From Desulfobacterales bacterium (lineage in GTDB: Bacteria; Desulfobacterota; Desulfobacteria; Desulfobacterales; JAEINQ01), in contig JAEINQ010000053.1 of assembly GCA_016342285.1 (NCBI GenBank), positions 1 to 47,709 of the forward strand: a stretch of 47,709 bases of DNA, read 5' to 3'. This document shows, in pieces, positions 7,524 to 15,149 of this stretch (position 1 is its first letter; each line of letters starts with the position of its first letter). Position numbers and translations under genes: made by a program. The notes below the pieces were generated by a model. That model was not told where the DNA came from and did not search any database. It saw nothing but the letters and a program-made list of their open reading frames with translations.

Positions 7524-7889
7524 ATGGCTAAAAAAATAATGATTCTTGAGGATGATGAAGCCACTGCCGAGCTCATCAAATTTTACCTGAAAGAAGAGGG
7601 CTTTCAAGTTTCCATATCATCAAAAGGAGAGGGTTTTGTTAATATGGTGGCCGAATACCAACCTGATTTGATAACCCTCGACGTTATGCTGCCGGATTCG
7701 GATGGCTTTACCATCTTTCGCACATTGCAGCAGGACGAGCGTACCAGGGATATCCCGGTCATATTTGTTACTGTAATGGAGGCAGATAAAGAAAAGGGAC
7801 TCAAAATGGGTGCATGTGGCTATGTAGTCAAACCATTTAAGGAAGATGAACTAAAAGTAACAATAAAATCTGTTCTGGAAAGGGAGTAA
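7524..7889 (+). CDS. Single-domain response regulator
   Basis: The 121-residue receiver has an acidic pocket 'LEDDE', phosphoacceptor Asp53 in 'TLDVMLPDSDG', a switch Thr in 'VTVMEAD' and Lys in 'VKPFKEDE'. There is no output domain. A strong SD (AAAGGAGGAAG) precedes the ATG. It begins 20 bases after the kinase stop and four bases before the next receiver, so the three genes are probably one transcript and this is a candidate direct phosphotransfer partner. Confidence 0.92.
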   Translation: MAKKIMILEDDEATAELIKFYLKEEGFQVSISSKGEGFVNMVAEYQPDLITLDVMLPDSDGFTIFRTLQQDERTRDIPVIFVTVMEADKEKGLKMGACGYVVKPFKEDELKVTIKSVLERE

Positions 7890-7893
7890 TGAT

Positions 7894-8259
7894 ATGAGAA
7901 AGATTCTCATAGTGGATGACCAGGTAGAGGTTAGAGAGTTGGTGGAGGTGACTTTAAGGGTGGAAGATTACGAGATTTTTCAGGCCAAAAGCGGGGAAGA
8001 GGCCGTTGAGATTGCCAGGGCTGAAAAACCGGAACTGATAATTATGGACATCATGATGCCCGGGGGCATGGACGGCCTGGAAGCAACCCGCATTATAAAG
8101 AATGACCCGGAGACGAAAGACTGCATTATAATCATGCTGACCGCCAAGGGCCAGCAGGCTGATAAAGAAGCAGGCTTGAAAGCAGGGGCAATCGAATATT
8201 TTGCCAAACCCTTCAGCCCGCTTGATTTGATAAAGAAGGTGGAAGAGGTTTTGGGGTAG
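7894..8259 (+). CDS. Single-domain response regulator
   Basis: This is a second 121-residue lone receiver in tandem, with 'LIVDDQ', phosphoacceptor Asp52 in 'IIMDIMMPGGMDG', switch Thr in 'MLTAKG' and Lys in 'AKPFSP'. It is closer in motif to the receiver at 3506 (shared 'DIMMP', 'AKPFSP'/'TKPFSP') than to its immediate neighbour. It is followed by a ~165-base gap with hairpins, so it probably ends the kinase operon. The output must be by protein interaction, possibly with the HD-GYP or cyclase proteins downstream (inference). Confidence 0.92.
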   Translation: MRKILIVDDQVEVRELVEVTLRVEDYEIFQAKSGEEAVEIARAEKPELIIMDIMMPGGMDGLEATRIIKNDPETKDCIIIMLTAKGQQADKEAGLKAGAIEYFAKPFSPLDLIKKVEEVLG

Positions 8260-8319
8260 AAGAAATTCAGCAATTGAAGTTAGCGGCTATCTGTCAGCCT
8301 TTTAGTGCCTTATAGATGA

Positions 8320-8377
8320 TTTTCTTGTTTTTTTTCAAGAAAACTGTCTTTGAGACACTTATACCCCCTTGCGGGGT
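8320..8377 (+). terminator. Tandem hairpins closing the kinase-receiver operon
   Basis: TTTTCTTG (8320-8327) and CAAGAAAA (8336-8343) flank an eight-T loop. A second short stem ACCCC/GGGGT (8363-8367 and 8373-8377) follows. Neither has a classic T-tail on the plus strand, so the call is tentative. Confidence 0.4.
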
Positions 8378-8423
8378 GTTAGCTGTTAACTCAATATATA
8401 TTGAAATTTAATGGAGGGTTATA

Positions 8424-9254
8424 GTGGAAGAAAGCAAATTATCAGATTATTCTTCGAATCCTGATCAATTGAAAAAATATGCAGATGACCTTGCCAAAGT
8501 TTATCAGTCTGAAAAACAAAAAAGAAAAGAACTACAAGTTGCCAATAAGCAGCTTGTTAAATTTGCCGATGATTTGAACAAAACCGTTAAGGAACTCCAG
8601 GGAGCCTATCTCGATACTATTAACCGGCTTGTTTTGGCGGCTGAGTACAAAGACGAAGATACGGGCGACCATATTATCCGCATGAGCCGATACAGCGCTT
8701 TTATCGCTGAAAAGTTAGGGTTATCGGCCAGAGAAGTTCAGAATATACGCTATGCCGCTCCCATGCATGATGTCGGTAAAATTGGAATTCCTGACAGCAT
8801 TTTGATGAAACCCGGCAAGTTGACGGACGAAGAGTTCGATTTTATGAAAACTCATTCCACTATCGGAGCAACAATATTAGCAGATTCAAAAGCCGAGATC
8901 CTGCAGCTGGCCTGGCAAATCGCCATTTCGCACCATGAAAAATGGAATGGTCGGGGGTATCCCCAAGGGTTTTCAGGGGATAAAATCACCATTGCGGGGA
9001 GGATTGTCGGCTTGGCAGACGTTTTTGACGCTCTCACTTCCAAACGCCCTTACAAAGTTCCTTATCCTATCGAAGTGGCCGTAGATATCATTAAGAAAGA
9101 GCGGGAAGAACATTTTGATCCTGATGTGGTCGATGTTTTCCTGGAAAATATTGACGAATTTGTAAAAATCAAAGAAGAAGTGGGCTCAGCAGAAGATGTC
9201 TCGCTTGCTGATTTTGTGCGGAGTGAAAGAGACCAGGCCGGAAAAGGAACTTGA
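8424..9254 (+). CDS. HD-GYP domain protein, predicted c-di-GMP phosphodiesterase
   Basis: The 276-residue protein has an N-terminal coiled coil (~12-62) followed by an HD-GYP domain. The metal and catalytic motifs are intact: 'MHDVGKIG' with HD at 115-116, a histidine in 'MKTHS', and 'HHEKWNGRGYP' at 170-180. The family hydrolyses c-di-GMP. There is no receiver domain on the chain, unlike RpfG, so regulation may come from the free receivers encoded just upstream via the coiled coil (inference). The start is GTG, chosen because ATGGAGGG lies at the right distance and no ATG fits. The next genes are a PilZ effector and an adenylate cyclase. Confidence 0.92.
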   Translation: MEESKLSDYSSNPDQLKKYADDLAKVYQSEKQKRKELQVANKQLVKFADDLNKTVKELQGAYLDTINRLVLAAEYKDEDTGDHIIRMSRYSAFIAEKLGLSAREVQNIRYAAPMHDVGKIGIPDSILMKPGKLTDEEFDFMKTHSTIGATILADSKAEILQLAWQIAISHHEKWNGRGYPQGFSGDKITIAGRIVGLADVFDALTSKRPYKVPYPIEVAVDIIKKEREEHFDPDVVDVFLENIDEFVKIKEEVGSAEDVSLADFVRSERDQAGKGT

Positions 9255-9274
9255 TACTTGGAAAAATTTTCATC

Positions 9275-9301
9275 CGCAGATTACGCAGATTACACGGGAT
9301 T
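9275..9301 (+). repeat. Nine-base tandem repeat (CGCAGATTA type)
   Basis: CGCAGATTA occurs at 9275-9283 and 9284-9292, followed by a degenerate third unit CACGGGATT (9293-9301). It lies between the HD-GYP and PilZ genes; the longer frame through it (which would start at 9196) is not used. Confidence 0.75.
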
Positions 9302-9369
9302 TTTTTCAAATTATTGCTGCTAAAGATTTTCGCTTAAGGGCGAAGGTTTCAGACTGTACGAATGGAAAA

Positions 9370-9726
9370 ATGGATAAAGAATCCTATAAAAGAGAATTTG
9401 AACGTCTTTCCATTGATTTTGTGCTGGAGGTGTATTCCGAAGATGTTGAAGGGAAAAAATTCGAGGACAAATCTGTCTTGGAAAATGTTTCCGGTGGAGG
9501 TGCAAAATTCCTAACTAAAAAATCCGATATGTATTTCCCGGGCCAATTGCTGGAAATTGCTATTTTGTTACCAGGAACCGATGAAATGGAAACTTACATG
9601 AAAGCAAAAGCAATTGTTGTCAGAATTGCCCCTTCAGATGATTACGAACAAACCAACAAGAATCCGGAAGCTTTTATTGCAGTTAAATTTGAAACACACT
9701 TAAATTTCGTGAGGATCAGAGAATAA
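9370..9726 (+). CDS. PilZ domain protein (c-di-GMP receptor)
   Basis: The 118-residue cytoplasmic protein carries both c-di-GMP contact motifs of PilZ: RxxxR (Arg8-Arg12, 'REFER') and the N/DxSxxG turn (Asn39-Ser41-Gly44 in 'ENVSGGG'). It is a single-domain protein of usual length. The frame is open back to 9196, but that extension runs through the HD-GYP 3' end and a tandem repeat, so ATG 9370 is chosen although its SD (GGAA, close spacing) is weak. Its place between an HD-GYP phosphodiesterase and a cyclase suggests a receptor for the pool that the phosphodiesterase drains. Confidence 0.82.
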   Translation: MDKESYKREFERLSIDFVLEVYSEDVEGKKFEDKSVLENVSGGGAKFLTKKSDMYFPGQLLEIAILLPGTDEMETYMKAKAIVVRIAPSDDYEQTNKNPEAFIAVKFETHLNFVRIRE

Positions 9727-9730
9727 TCAA

Positions 9731-10831
9731 GTGGAGGACCAAAACCCAAAATCCAAAACCCAAAATCGGGAATACCATAATTCCAAAAGCTTTTTAGTAA
9801 AGACCCGGATTGTTTTGGCATTATTGGGAATCCTCCCTTTTCTCATCGTTGCTTATCTGTTTCATTATGGAAATATCGATGTTACATATACGGTCGTTAC
9901 CTTTTCTGCATTAGCGTTATTTTCTATTCTCACCGGGTTTATTCTCCTGAGAAAATCTTCGGATCAACTCATAAATTTATCAAGAAAAACCAGTATTGCA
10001 AAGGATGGTGAAAGTAACGGTCCCATCAAAATTAAAGCGGATCAGGAGCTAAGCGATATCGCTGAAAACTTTAACGTCATACTCAATAAATTTAATAGTG
10101 TGGACAGGGATATGAAGGAGCAAAGCATCCAGCTTATGAGCTATGCCAGAGATCTTACTCAATCCTATAAAAGAACGAAAAAAGAAGAAGAATTAAGAAG
10201 CAGGTTGAGCCGGTATGTGGGAGAGCACCTGGTGGAAAAGCTGATTAATTCAAAGAAGGGCGCGTTCCTTGAGAATGAAAGAAGAGAAGTGACCATTCTT
10301 TTTGCAGACATCAGGTCTTTTACCTCCATCTCTGAAAGGATGGCCGCTGAAGATGTGATATCCATGTTGAACCAGTTTTTTAGTGTCATGGTAGATATCA
10401 TTTTCAAAAACAATGGAATACTTGACAAATTTGTCGGGGATCAGCTTATGGCTGTATTTGGGATTATTTCTTCTGATAGCAGTGCCCCCTACGATGCCGT
10501 AAAAACGGCGATAGAAATGCAGGATGCCAGCGAGGATCTGATGACCTTAAGGCGTAAGGAAGATAAAGAGACCTTTGAGATAGGTATTGGAATCAATACA
10601 GGTAGCGCCATTGTTGGAAACGTAGGCTCTGAGAACAGAATGGACTATACGGTTATCGGCGATACCGTAAACGTTGCCGGAAGATTACAGCAGATGGCAA
10701 AAGGTGGCGAGATCATCATCGGTGAACTGACATATAGCAAAACCCAAGGGCTTTTCACTATACAAAAGAGGGGTGAAGTGTGCGTCAAAAACAAGATTGA
10801 TCCGGTTATGTGCTATGGGGTGTTAAGATGA
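9731..10831 (+). CDS. Membrane class III adenylate cyclase
   Basis: The 366-residue protein has two membrane helices (~25-44 and ~52-73) with only a short periplasmic loop. A HAMP-like helical linker (~75-155) and a class III nucleotide cyclase domain (~183-345) follow. Metal-binding Asp193 ('FADIRSFT') and Asp237 ('DKFVGDQ') are present. Lys233 and Asp311 are the adenine-selecting pair, and Asn and Arg in 'GDTVNVAGRLQ' fit the transition-state residues, so ATP to cAMP is predicted. The start is GTG five bases after the PilZ stop with a poor SD. The first residues are encoded by a heptamer array, so the true start is not fully certain. Confidence 0.88.
   Translation: MEDQNPKSKTQNREYHNSKSFLVKTRIVLALLGILPFLIVAYLFHYGNIDVTYTVVTFSALALFSILTGFILLRKSSDQLINLSRKTSIAKDGESNGPIKIKADQELSDIAENFNVILNKFNSVDRDMKEQSIQLMSYARDLTQSYKRTKKEEELRSRLSRYVGEHLVEKLINSKKGAFLENERREVTILFADIRSFTSISERMAAEDVISMLNQFFSVMVDIIFKNNGILDKFVGDQLMAVFGIISSDSSAPYDAVKTAIEMQDASEDLMTLRRKEDKETFEIGIGINTGSAIVGNVGSENRMDYTVIGDTVNVAGRLQQMAKGGEIIIGELTYSKTQGLFTIQKRGEVCVKNKIDPVMCYGVLR
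9739..9766 (+). repeat. Four-unit heptanucleotide array overlapping the cyclase start
   Basis: Four exact-period units CCAAAAC, CCAAAAT, CCAAAAC, CCAAAAT run without interruption. If GTG 9731 is the start, the array encodes the 'QNPKSKTQN' N-terminus of the cyclase. Confidence 0.85.
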
Positions 10832-10846
10832 GTTGAGGAGAAGAAT

Positions 10847-11215
10847 ATGGGGAAGAGATTTCTGTTCCTGACCATTTGCAGCATTTTCCTTATAAGCAAC
10901 CTGCCGAATTTGTATGGACAAACAGGAAAAACATACAAAGTCGGAATATCTGTCTGGACCGGTTATCCCACAAGTGTAAAAGGGTTTAAGGAAGCCATGA
11001 ACGCCGGCGGGCTGGTTGAGGGAAAGAATGTTAAGTACCTTTATGGAAAAAGCGGGCTTGAAAGGGAAAAACAGTATGAGATTGCCAGGGGCTTCAAAAA
11101 AGAACAGGTTGATCTGGTCTATTCCCTTACAACCCCGGGTACCACCATTATAAAAGAGATTATGCCGCACACCACGCCGATCGTCTTTTCCATTGTTACC
11201 TATCCTCGGATGTGA
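10847..11215 (+). pseudogene. Truncated ABC-type substrate-binding protein (ABC_sub_bind-like)
   Basis: This is a 122-residue open frame with a signal peptide ('LFLTICSIFLISNLPNLYGQ'). It then matches the start of the PF04392-type ABC substrate-binding family ('KVGISVWTGYP', a region like 'G..EGKNVKYLYGKSG', 'VDLVYSLTTPGTTIIKE', 'TPIVFSIVTYP'). Family members are usually about 300 residues. Here the sequence stops right after 'VTYP' at the point where an antisense integrase fragment begins (~11202-11215). The last two residues and the stop come from the joined DNA. It has a fair SD (GAGGAGAAGA) 16 bases after the cyclase. It may still be translated but is very likely non-functional. Confidence 0.75.
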
Positions 11216-11349
11216 TGGTGGATAGCTCTATATCACCGAAATGGTTTTGGAAGTTGCCAAGGACGAATTCATAATTGCGGAGCGTATTTTTTTTTCACGT
11301 TCATCTGCTGATAATTGAAAAAATGGGTGATGCACTGGGAAATCTTCAT
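11202..11349 (-). pseudogene. N-terminal fragment of tyrosine integrase, frameshifted and truncated
   Basis: On the minus strand ATG 11349-11347 follows a near-ideal SD (AAAGGAGG, six bases away) and encodes MKISQCITHFFNYQQMNVKK before a nine-A run (11287-11295). As written, the frame stops after 26 residues. Dropping one A opens the frame to 'NTLRNYEFVLGNFQNHFGD' and 'IELSTITSED', which is the SAM-like core-binding start of phage-type tyrosine recombinases. The fragment ends abruptly at ~11202, exactly where the ABC gene on the other strand is cut. The catalytic domain is absent. The frameshift could be biological or a homopolymer sequencing error; the truncation is independent of it. Confidence 0.7.
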
Positions 11350-11747
11350 GGTGGGCCTCCTTTGGTTGTGGGTTAGGGAAATGTTTTGACGCCGCTCGGT
11401 CAAATCGGCTATTGTTTAGGATACCAAAAATATAGGCAAAAATAAAATCGGCAGTGAATACTTTCTGTCAATATGAGAATGGTTGAGTTTTGGCCAGTCT
11501 AATAAAATGCCAAGAACAGCGACAATGTATGAAACTGGCAGGAATCAAGTATGCAAGTATCCTGAATTTTAATAAATTTTGTGCATAAATGCAAGATAGA
11601 CGTAATGAGGTCTGAATTTTCTATTAAATTAGGCGGGTTAAGCCGAAAACGATCCGCCCATACCGAATGGCGGATTTAGGAAACTTACAAGACTCTAGGT
11701 AATTGAATACCGGAAACGTTTTTTGTTATTGTACTGTGAGTGAGGCT
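11350..11747. other. Gene-free AT-rich stretch before the sigma-54 activator
   Basis: No credible gene is present. It contains copy B of the direct repeat (11516-11560) with CAAGTAT twice at 8-base spacing, and an inverted repeat ATCCGCC/GGCGGAT (11652-11658 and 11669-11675). No sigma-54 promoter is visible here. Confidence 0.6.
11516..11560 (+). repeat. Direct repeat copy B (partner at 3308-3355)
   Basis: This is the same element as at 3308-3355, with blocks ACAGCGAC, TGAAACTGGCAG and ATGCAAGTAT in the same order and orientation. It sits ~165 bases from the 5' end of the integrase fragment and 187 bases before the activator start codon. Confidence 0.7.
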
Positions 11748-13100
11748 ATGGACACCCGACACCAGTTCACCCTACTGATCGTCGATGACGAACCAGATGT
11801 GCAAAACGCCATACGACGATATTTTGGACGCGCTCCCTACCGGCTGCTGTTTGCGGACAGTGGTGAGGGTGCCTTGGATATGCTGTCGCGAAATTCCGTT
11901 TCGCTGATGCTGCTGGACCTGAAGATGCCCGGTATGGACGGCCTCGAAGTCTTGCGTGCCGTGATGGCACAACGGCCGGAGCTGAAGGTGATCATGCTCA
12001 CCGGCCATGGCGGTGTCCAGGAAGCGGTGGCGGCCATGAAGCTCGGCGCCGTGGATTTTTTCGAAAAATCGATTTCCCCGGACGTGTTGAAGAAGAAAGT
12101 CGACCACCTACATGCGATGTGGCAGCTGGAGCGGGAAAACCGCTTGTTGCGCGACCGCCTGGACGCGCGGTTTCGGTTCGAGGGGCTGATCGGTGAGTCA
12201 CCACCCATGCTCAAGCTTAAAGACATGATCGCCAGGATTGCACCCACGGACACCTCGGTATTGATTCAGGGCGAAAGCGGCACGGGAAAAGAGCTGATCG
12301 CCCAGGCCATTCACCACCACAGCATCCGAAAACAAGAGGCTTTTATCCCGGTAGATTGCGCCGCCATAAATGAATCGGTGATAGAGAGCGAGCTGTTCGG
12401 TCACACCAAAGGTGCGTTCACGGGAGCGGATCAGGCTACATTGGGGTTGATCCGTTCCGCGGACAAGGGGACCTTGTTTCTGGACGAAATCGGTGAGTTT
12501 TCCGTGGCCATGCAGGCCAAACTTCTGCGCACCATCCAGGAGCGAACCGTGCGGCCGGTGGGGTCCACGAAGATGATCCCGGTCGATATCCGCATTGTGG
12601 CCGCCACCAACCGCAACCTGGTCGAGGCCATCGCCGAAGGCGGTTTCCGGCAAGACCTCTATTACCGCCTGAGCGCCGTCACCCTGCACGCCCCGCCCCT
12701 GCGGGAGCGGGGCGATGACATTTTGTTGCTCAGTCGGCATCTTGCCAAGCGCCTGGATCGAGAAGGGCTCGCGCCGAAACAATTGTCCGACCAGGCGCTG
12801 GCGGTGCTGAGCGCCTACCAGTGGCCGGGAAACGTGCGTGAGCTGGAAAACGTGATCCGCAGCGCCACGGCTTTTTGTGCAGACGATATGATCGGCCCGG
12901 ACGATCTTTCCATCATCACGACATCCCCGGCCGATGCTCCCGGCACCATCTCGCCCGGAGCCGCCAGTATGGCCGACTATGAAGCCGAGGCCATCCGCAA
13001 TGCCCTCGAGCAAACCACCGGCAGTCGGCGCGAAGCCGCCAAAATGCTGGGCATCAGCGAAGCCACCCTGTACCGGCGGATCAAGCAATACAACCTATAG
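11748..13100 (+). CDS. Sigma-54-dependent response regulator, NtrC family
   Basis: The 450-residue regulator has a receiver at 6-120 (DD 13-14, phosphoacceptor Asp57, Thr in 'MLTGHGG', Lys107). The AAA+ sigma-54 interaction domain spans ~145-380, with Walker A 'GESGTGKE' (175-182), the 'GAFTGA' loop (222-227) that contacts sigma-54, and Walker B 'GTLFLDEIGE'. A Fis-type HTH closes the protein ('RREAAKMLGISEATLYRRIKQYNL'). All key residues are intact, so it should activate transcription from -24/-12 promoters when phosphorylated. The start 11748 follows GAGTGAGG; the frame opens at 11703 without an SD. No kinase is adjacent. Perfect sigma-54 promoters occur downstream in this window, which makes it the prime candidate regulator of the polysaccharide genes. 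Confidence 0.95.
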   Translation: MDTRHQFTLLIVDDEPDVQNAIRRYFGRAPYRLLFADSGEGALDMLSRNSVSLMLLDLKMPGMDGLEVLRAVMAQRPELKVIMLTGHGGVQEAVAAMKLGAVDFFEKSISPDVLKKKVDHLHAMWQLERENRLLRDRLDARFRFEGLIGESPPMLKLKDMIARIAPTDTSVLIQGESGTGKELIAQAIHHHSIRKQEAFIPVDCAAINESVIESELFGHTKGAFTGADQATLGLIRSADKGTLFLDEIGEFSVAMQAKLLRTIQERTVRPVGSTKMIPVDIRIVAATNRNLVEAIAEGGFRQDLYYRLSAVTLHAPPLRERGDDILLLSRHLAKRLDREGLAPKQLSDQALAVLSAYQWPGNVRELENVIRSATAFCADDMIGPDDLSIITTSPADAPGTISPGAASMADYEAEAIRNALEQTTGSRREAAKMLGISEATLYRRIKQYNL

Positions 13101-13147
13101 CCCTGCCATCCCACCGGTCATCCGAGAACCCAAAAATGCTCCGCAGT

Positions 13148-13187
13148 GATTCTCTCATGCAGGGCGCTGTCTCTGTATGAGAGAATC
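13148..13187. promoter_or_regulatory. Inverted repeat upstream of sigma-54 promoter (terminator or activator site)
   Basis: GATTCTCTCATGCAG (13148-13162) pairs with CTGTATGAGAGAATC (13173-13187), 15 bp with one G-U and a 10-base loop. It has no T-tract. It lies 47 bases after the activator stop and ~105-145 bases upstream of the -24 element at 13291, a normal distance for an enhancer-binding-protein site. It may serve as either. Confidence 0.5.
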
Positions 13188-13290
13188 TGCTTCCACTTTA
13201 TTGCAACCTGAGAGACGCTTTTCGCCACAGCCTATCCCTCCTTCTCCTGAAATCCCGATATATCAAATAGTTGAGTATGGTTGTGCAAAC

Positions 13291-13306
13291 TGGCACCTCT
13301 TTTGCT
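13291..13306 (+). promoter_or_regulatory. Sigma-54 promoter of first polysaccharide operon
   Basis: TGGCACCTCTTTTGCT has GG (13292-13293) and GC (13304-13305) separated by exactly 10 bases and a full TGGCAC/TTGCT consensus. The predicted start of transcription is near 13317, which places the first usable ATG at 13361 and rules out the upstream TTG/ATG starts of the open frame (13271, 13277). Confidence 0.88.
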
Positions 13307-13360
13307 TTTAAGTCCACCAAACCAAACCGTTGGCGCGAAAGAGCGGGGGAACCAGACGAC

Positions 13361-15136
13361 ATGAAAACAAAGGCAATAGGATCACCAGGCGGTCTCACAC
13401 ACCGATGCGTGGTACTCGGACAAAATTTCGCGATCCGTGAGCTGCTGCACGTGCTCGGGTTTACCTTCACCAGCATCGATGTTGTCGAGGCGGTGGGGGA
13501 TATCGACCATCTGCCGGAGGCCGTGCGGCCTGATGTTTTGCTGGTGACCGATTCCATCGCCGGCGGGCTCAGCCGCTTGAAGCTTGAAACCGCCAAAGCC
13601 AAGCTGATGCCGCGCGCGATCATTTGCCTCACCAACGGCGTGGACGCGCAAACAGAAGTTACACTGCGCGCCGTGGGGCTGTCTTTTTTGGGGACCGCTG
13701 AAACGTTTTTCAGCCATGCCGATTCGGTGTTGAAATGTTCGGTCCGAAGACGGACAGGATCACCGACACCGCCGTGTGATGCGCAAAATGCACCAACCGA
13801 CGCCAGATCCCATTTGGCCCAAAGCGTACAGGGTCGGCTGCACAAATCGACCCGATCATTTCAACGGATGGGGTTCCGGCTGATCCCCCAAACGGTGGCT
13901 GTTCTGGCCGTGGTTCTCATGCGATTGATCGAGTTGGCAGTCGGCCTGGTTGTCAGTGCGTTGGTACTCTTGCCGGTCTATCTTGTCCTGCTGGTGCGTT
14001 ATCTGGTTGCCGGAATTCCCGTCTTTTTCCCCCGAACCATCGTCGGGCATGGAAACCCGGTGACCATCAGGGCCTTCAACCGCTGCGGGCCCTTGCAGAA
14101 CCTGCCGTTGTTTGCTGAGTTGATAACCGGCCGTCTGGCACTGGTGGGCACCGCCATTGCCGATTGGGACGCACGTCCCGTGACACCGATGCAAGGGTAT
14201 ATCCGGCGGATCAAACCGGGGATCTTCTCCCTGTGGCAGGTGCGTCGCGCCAGCCGCATCGCCCATGAGGGCCGCGAAATCGTTGAATGGGAATATGTGT
14301 TTAAAAAGGGACTGGTGTACGATCTGTTGCTGTTGCTTCGGGGGATTCCAGGTCTGGTGTATGGGGCCGGCGGTCAATCACCCTCACCGGTCTTGCGCCT
14401 GCTCGATCTGGACATCGCCAACCTGACCATGGCGGATGCCATCCAGCGCATCAAGCAGGCCGCATGCGGGGACAGGCCATGCAGCGTCTTTTTCGTCAAC
14501 CCCGATTGTCTCAACAAAATGGCCACGGACAGGGACTATTTTCACATCCTACAGCAAGCCGATTATGTATTGCCGGACGGCATCGGCCTGACCCTGGCCG
14601 GAAAACTGCTGCAAACCCCGCTCAAAGAAAATATCAACGGAACCGACATGATGCCTTTTCTCTGCAAAATGGCCGCGTCCCGCGGGTACTCCCTCTTTAT
14701 GCTCGGCGGCCGGTCGGGGGTGGCGGCCCAGGCGGCCCGGCGACTATCAGAGCGGTATCAGGTATCCATTGCCGGCACCGCCCATGGCTATTTCGATCGC
14801 TTCAAAGAGAGCCAGCAGGTGATCGACCAAATCAACCGGTCCGGCGCCGATATCCTGCTGGTGGGTTTGGGGGCGCCCGAGCAGGAAAAATGGATCATGC
14901 GACATCGGCATCGGCTCGCTCCCAGAGTGCTGATGGGCGTGGGCGGGTTGTTCGACTTCTACTCCGGCAACATTAAACGGGCGCCGGTTTGGATGCGGGA
15001 AATCGGCTTGGAGTGGGTCTATCGAATTCTTCAGGAACCGGGGCGCATGTGGCGCCGTTATGTGCTGGGCAATCCACTCTTTTTATACCGTGTGGCGCGA
15101 TGGCGGTTTTTCCCCATACGCAATCAACATGAATAG
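13361..15136 (+). CDS. WecG/TagA/CpsF glycosyltransferase fused to degenerate sugar transferase and receiver-like domains
   Basis: This is a 591-residue three-part protein. Residues 14-117 resemble a receiver fold without the conserved Asp pocket. Residues ~174-335 have the re-entrant membrane stretch and tail of a bacterial polyprenyl-phosphate sugar transferase ('GIPVFFPRTIVGHGNPVTIRAFN', 'GRLALVG', 'IKPGIFSLWQV'), but the KFRSM segment and the catalytic DE dyad of 'DELPQL' are lost. Residues 350-570 are a WecG/TagA/CpsF domain with 'LPDGIGL', 'GLGAPEQEKWI' and 'GVGGLFDFYSG', which transfers a sugar (often ManNAc-type) to a lipid-linked acceptor. The WecG part looks active and the middle part looks inactive. 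The start is set by the sigma-54 promoter and an SD-like GGGGGAA. Confidence 0.85.
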   Translation: MKTKAIGSPGGLTHRCVVLGQNFAIRELLHVLGFTFTSIDVVEAVGDIDHLPEAVRPDVLLVTDSIAGGLSRLKLETAKAKLMPRAIICLTNGVDAQTEVTLRAVGLSFLGTAETFFSHADSVLKCSVRRRTGSPTPPCDAQNAPTDARSHLAQSVQGRLHKSTRSFQRMGFRLIPQTVAVLAVVLMRLIELAVGLVVSALVLLPVYLVLLVRYLVAGIPVFFPRTIVGHGNPVTIRAFNRCGPLQNLPLFAELITGRLALVGTAIADWDARPVTPMQGYIRRIKPGIFSLWQVRRASRIAHEGREIVEWEYVFKKGLVYDLLLLLRGIPGLVYGAGGQSPSPVLRLLDLDIANLTMADAIQRIKQAACGDRPCSVFFVNPDCLNKMATDRDYFHILQQADYVLPDGIGLTLAGKLLQTPLKENINGTDMMPFLCKMAASRGYSLFMLGGRSGVAAQAARRLSERYQVSIAGTAHGYFDRFKESQQVIDQINRSGADILLVGLGAPEQEKWIMRHRHRLAPRVLMGVGGLFDFYSGNIKRAPVWMREIGLEWVYRILQEPGRMWRRYVLGNPLFLYRVARWRFFPIRNQHE

Positions 15137-15149
15137 AAGGACCGCCGTA

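Noticed and set aside
3944..9766. CRISPR-like interpretation of the short tandem arrays
   Set aside because: Units are 7 or 9 bases and contiguous, with no spacers and no cas genes.
11630..11680. Possible integron attC site (GTTAAGC and inverted repeats near an integrase fragment)
   Set aside because: No matching RYYYAAC partner box was found at the correct position, and the integrase fragment does not look like IntI.
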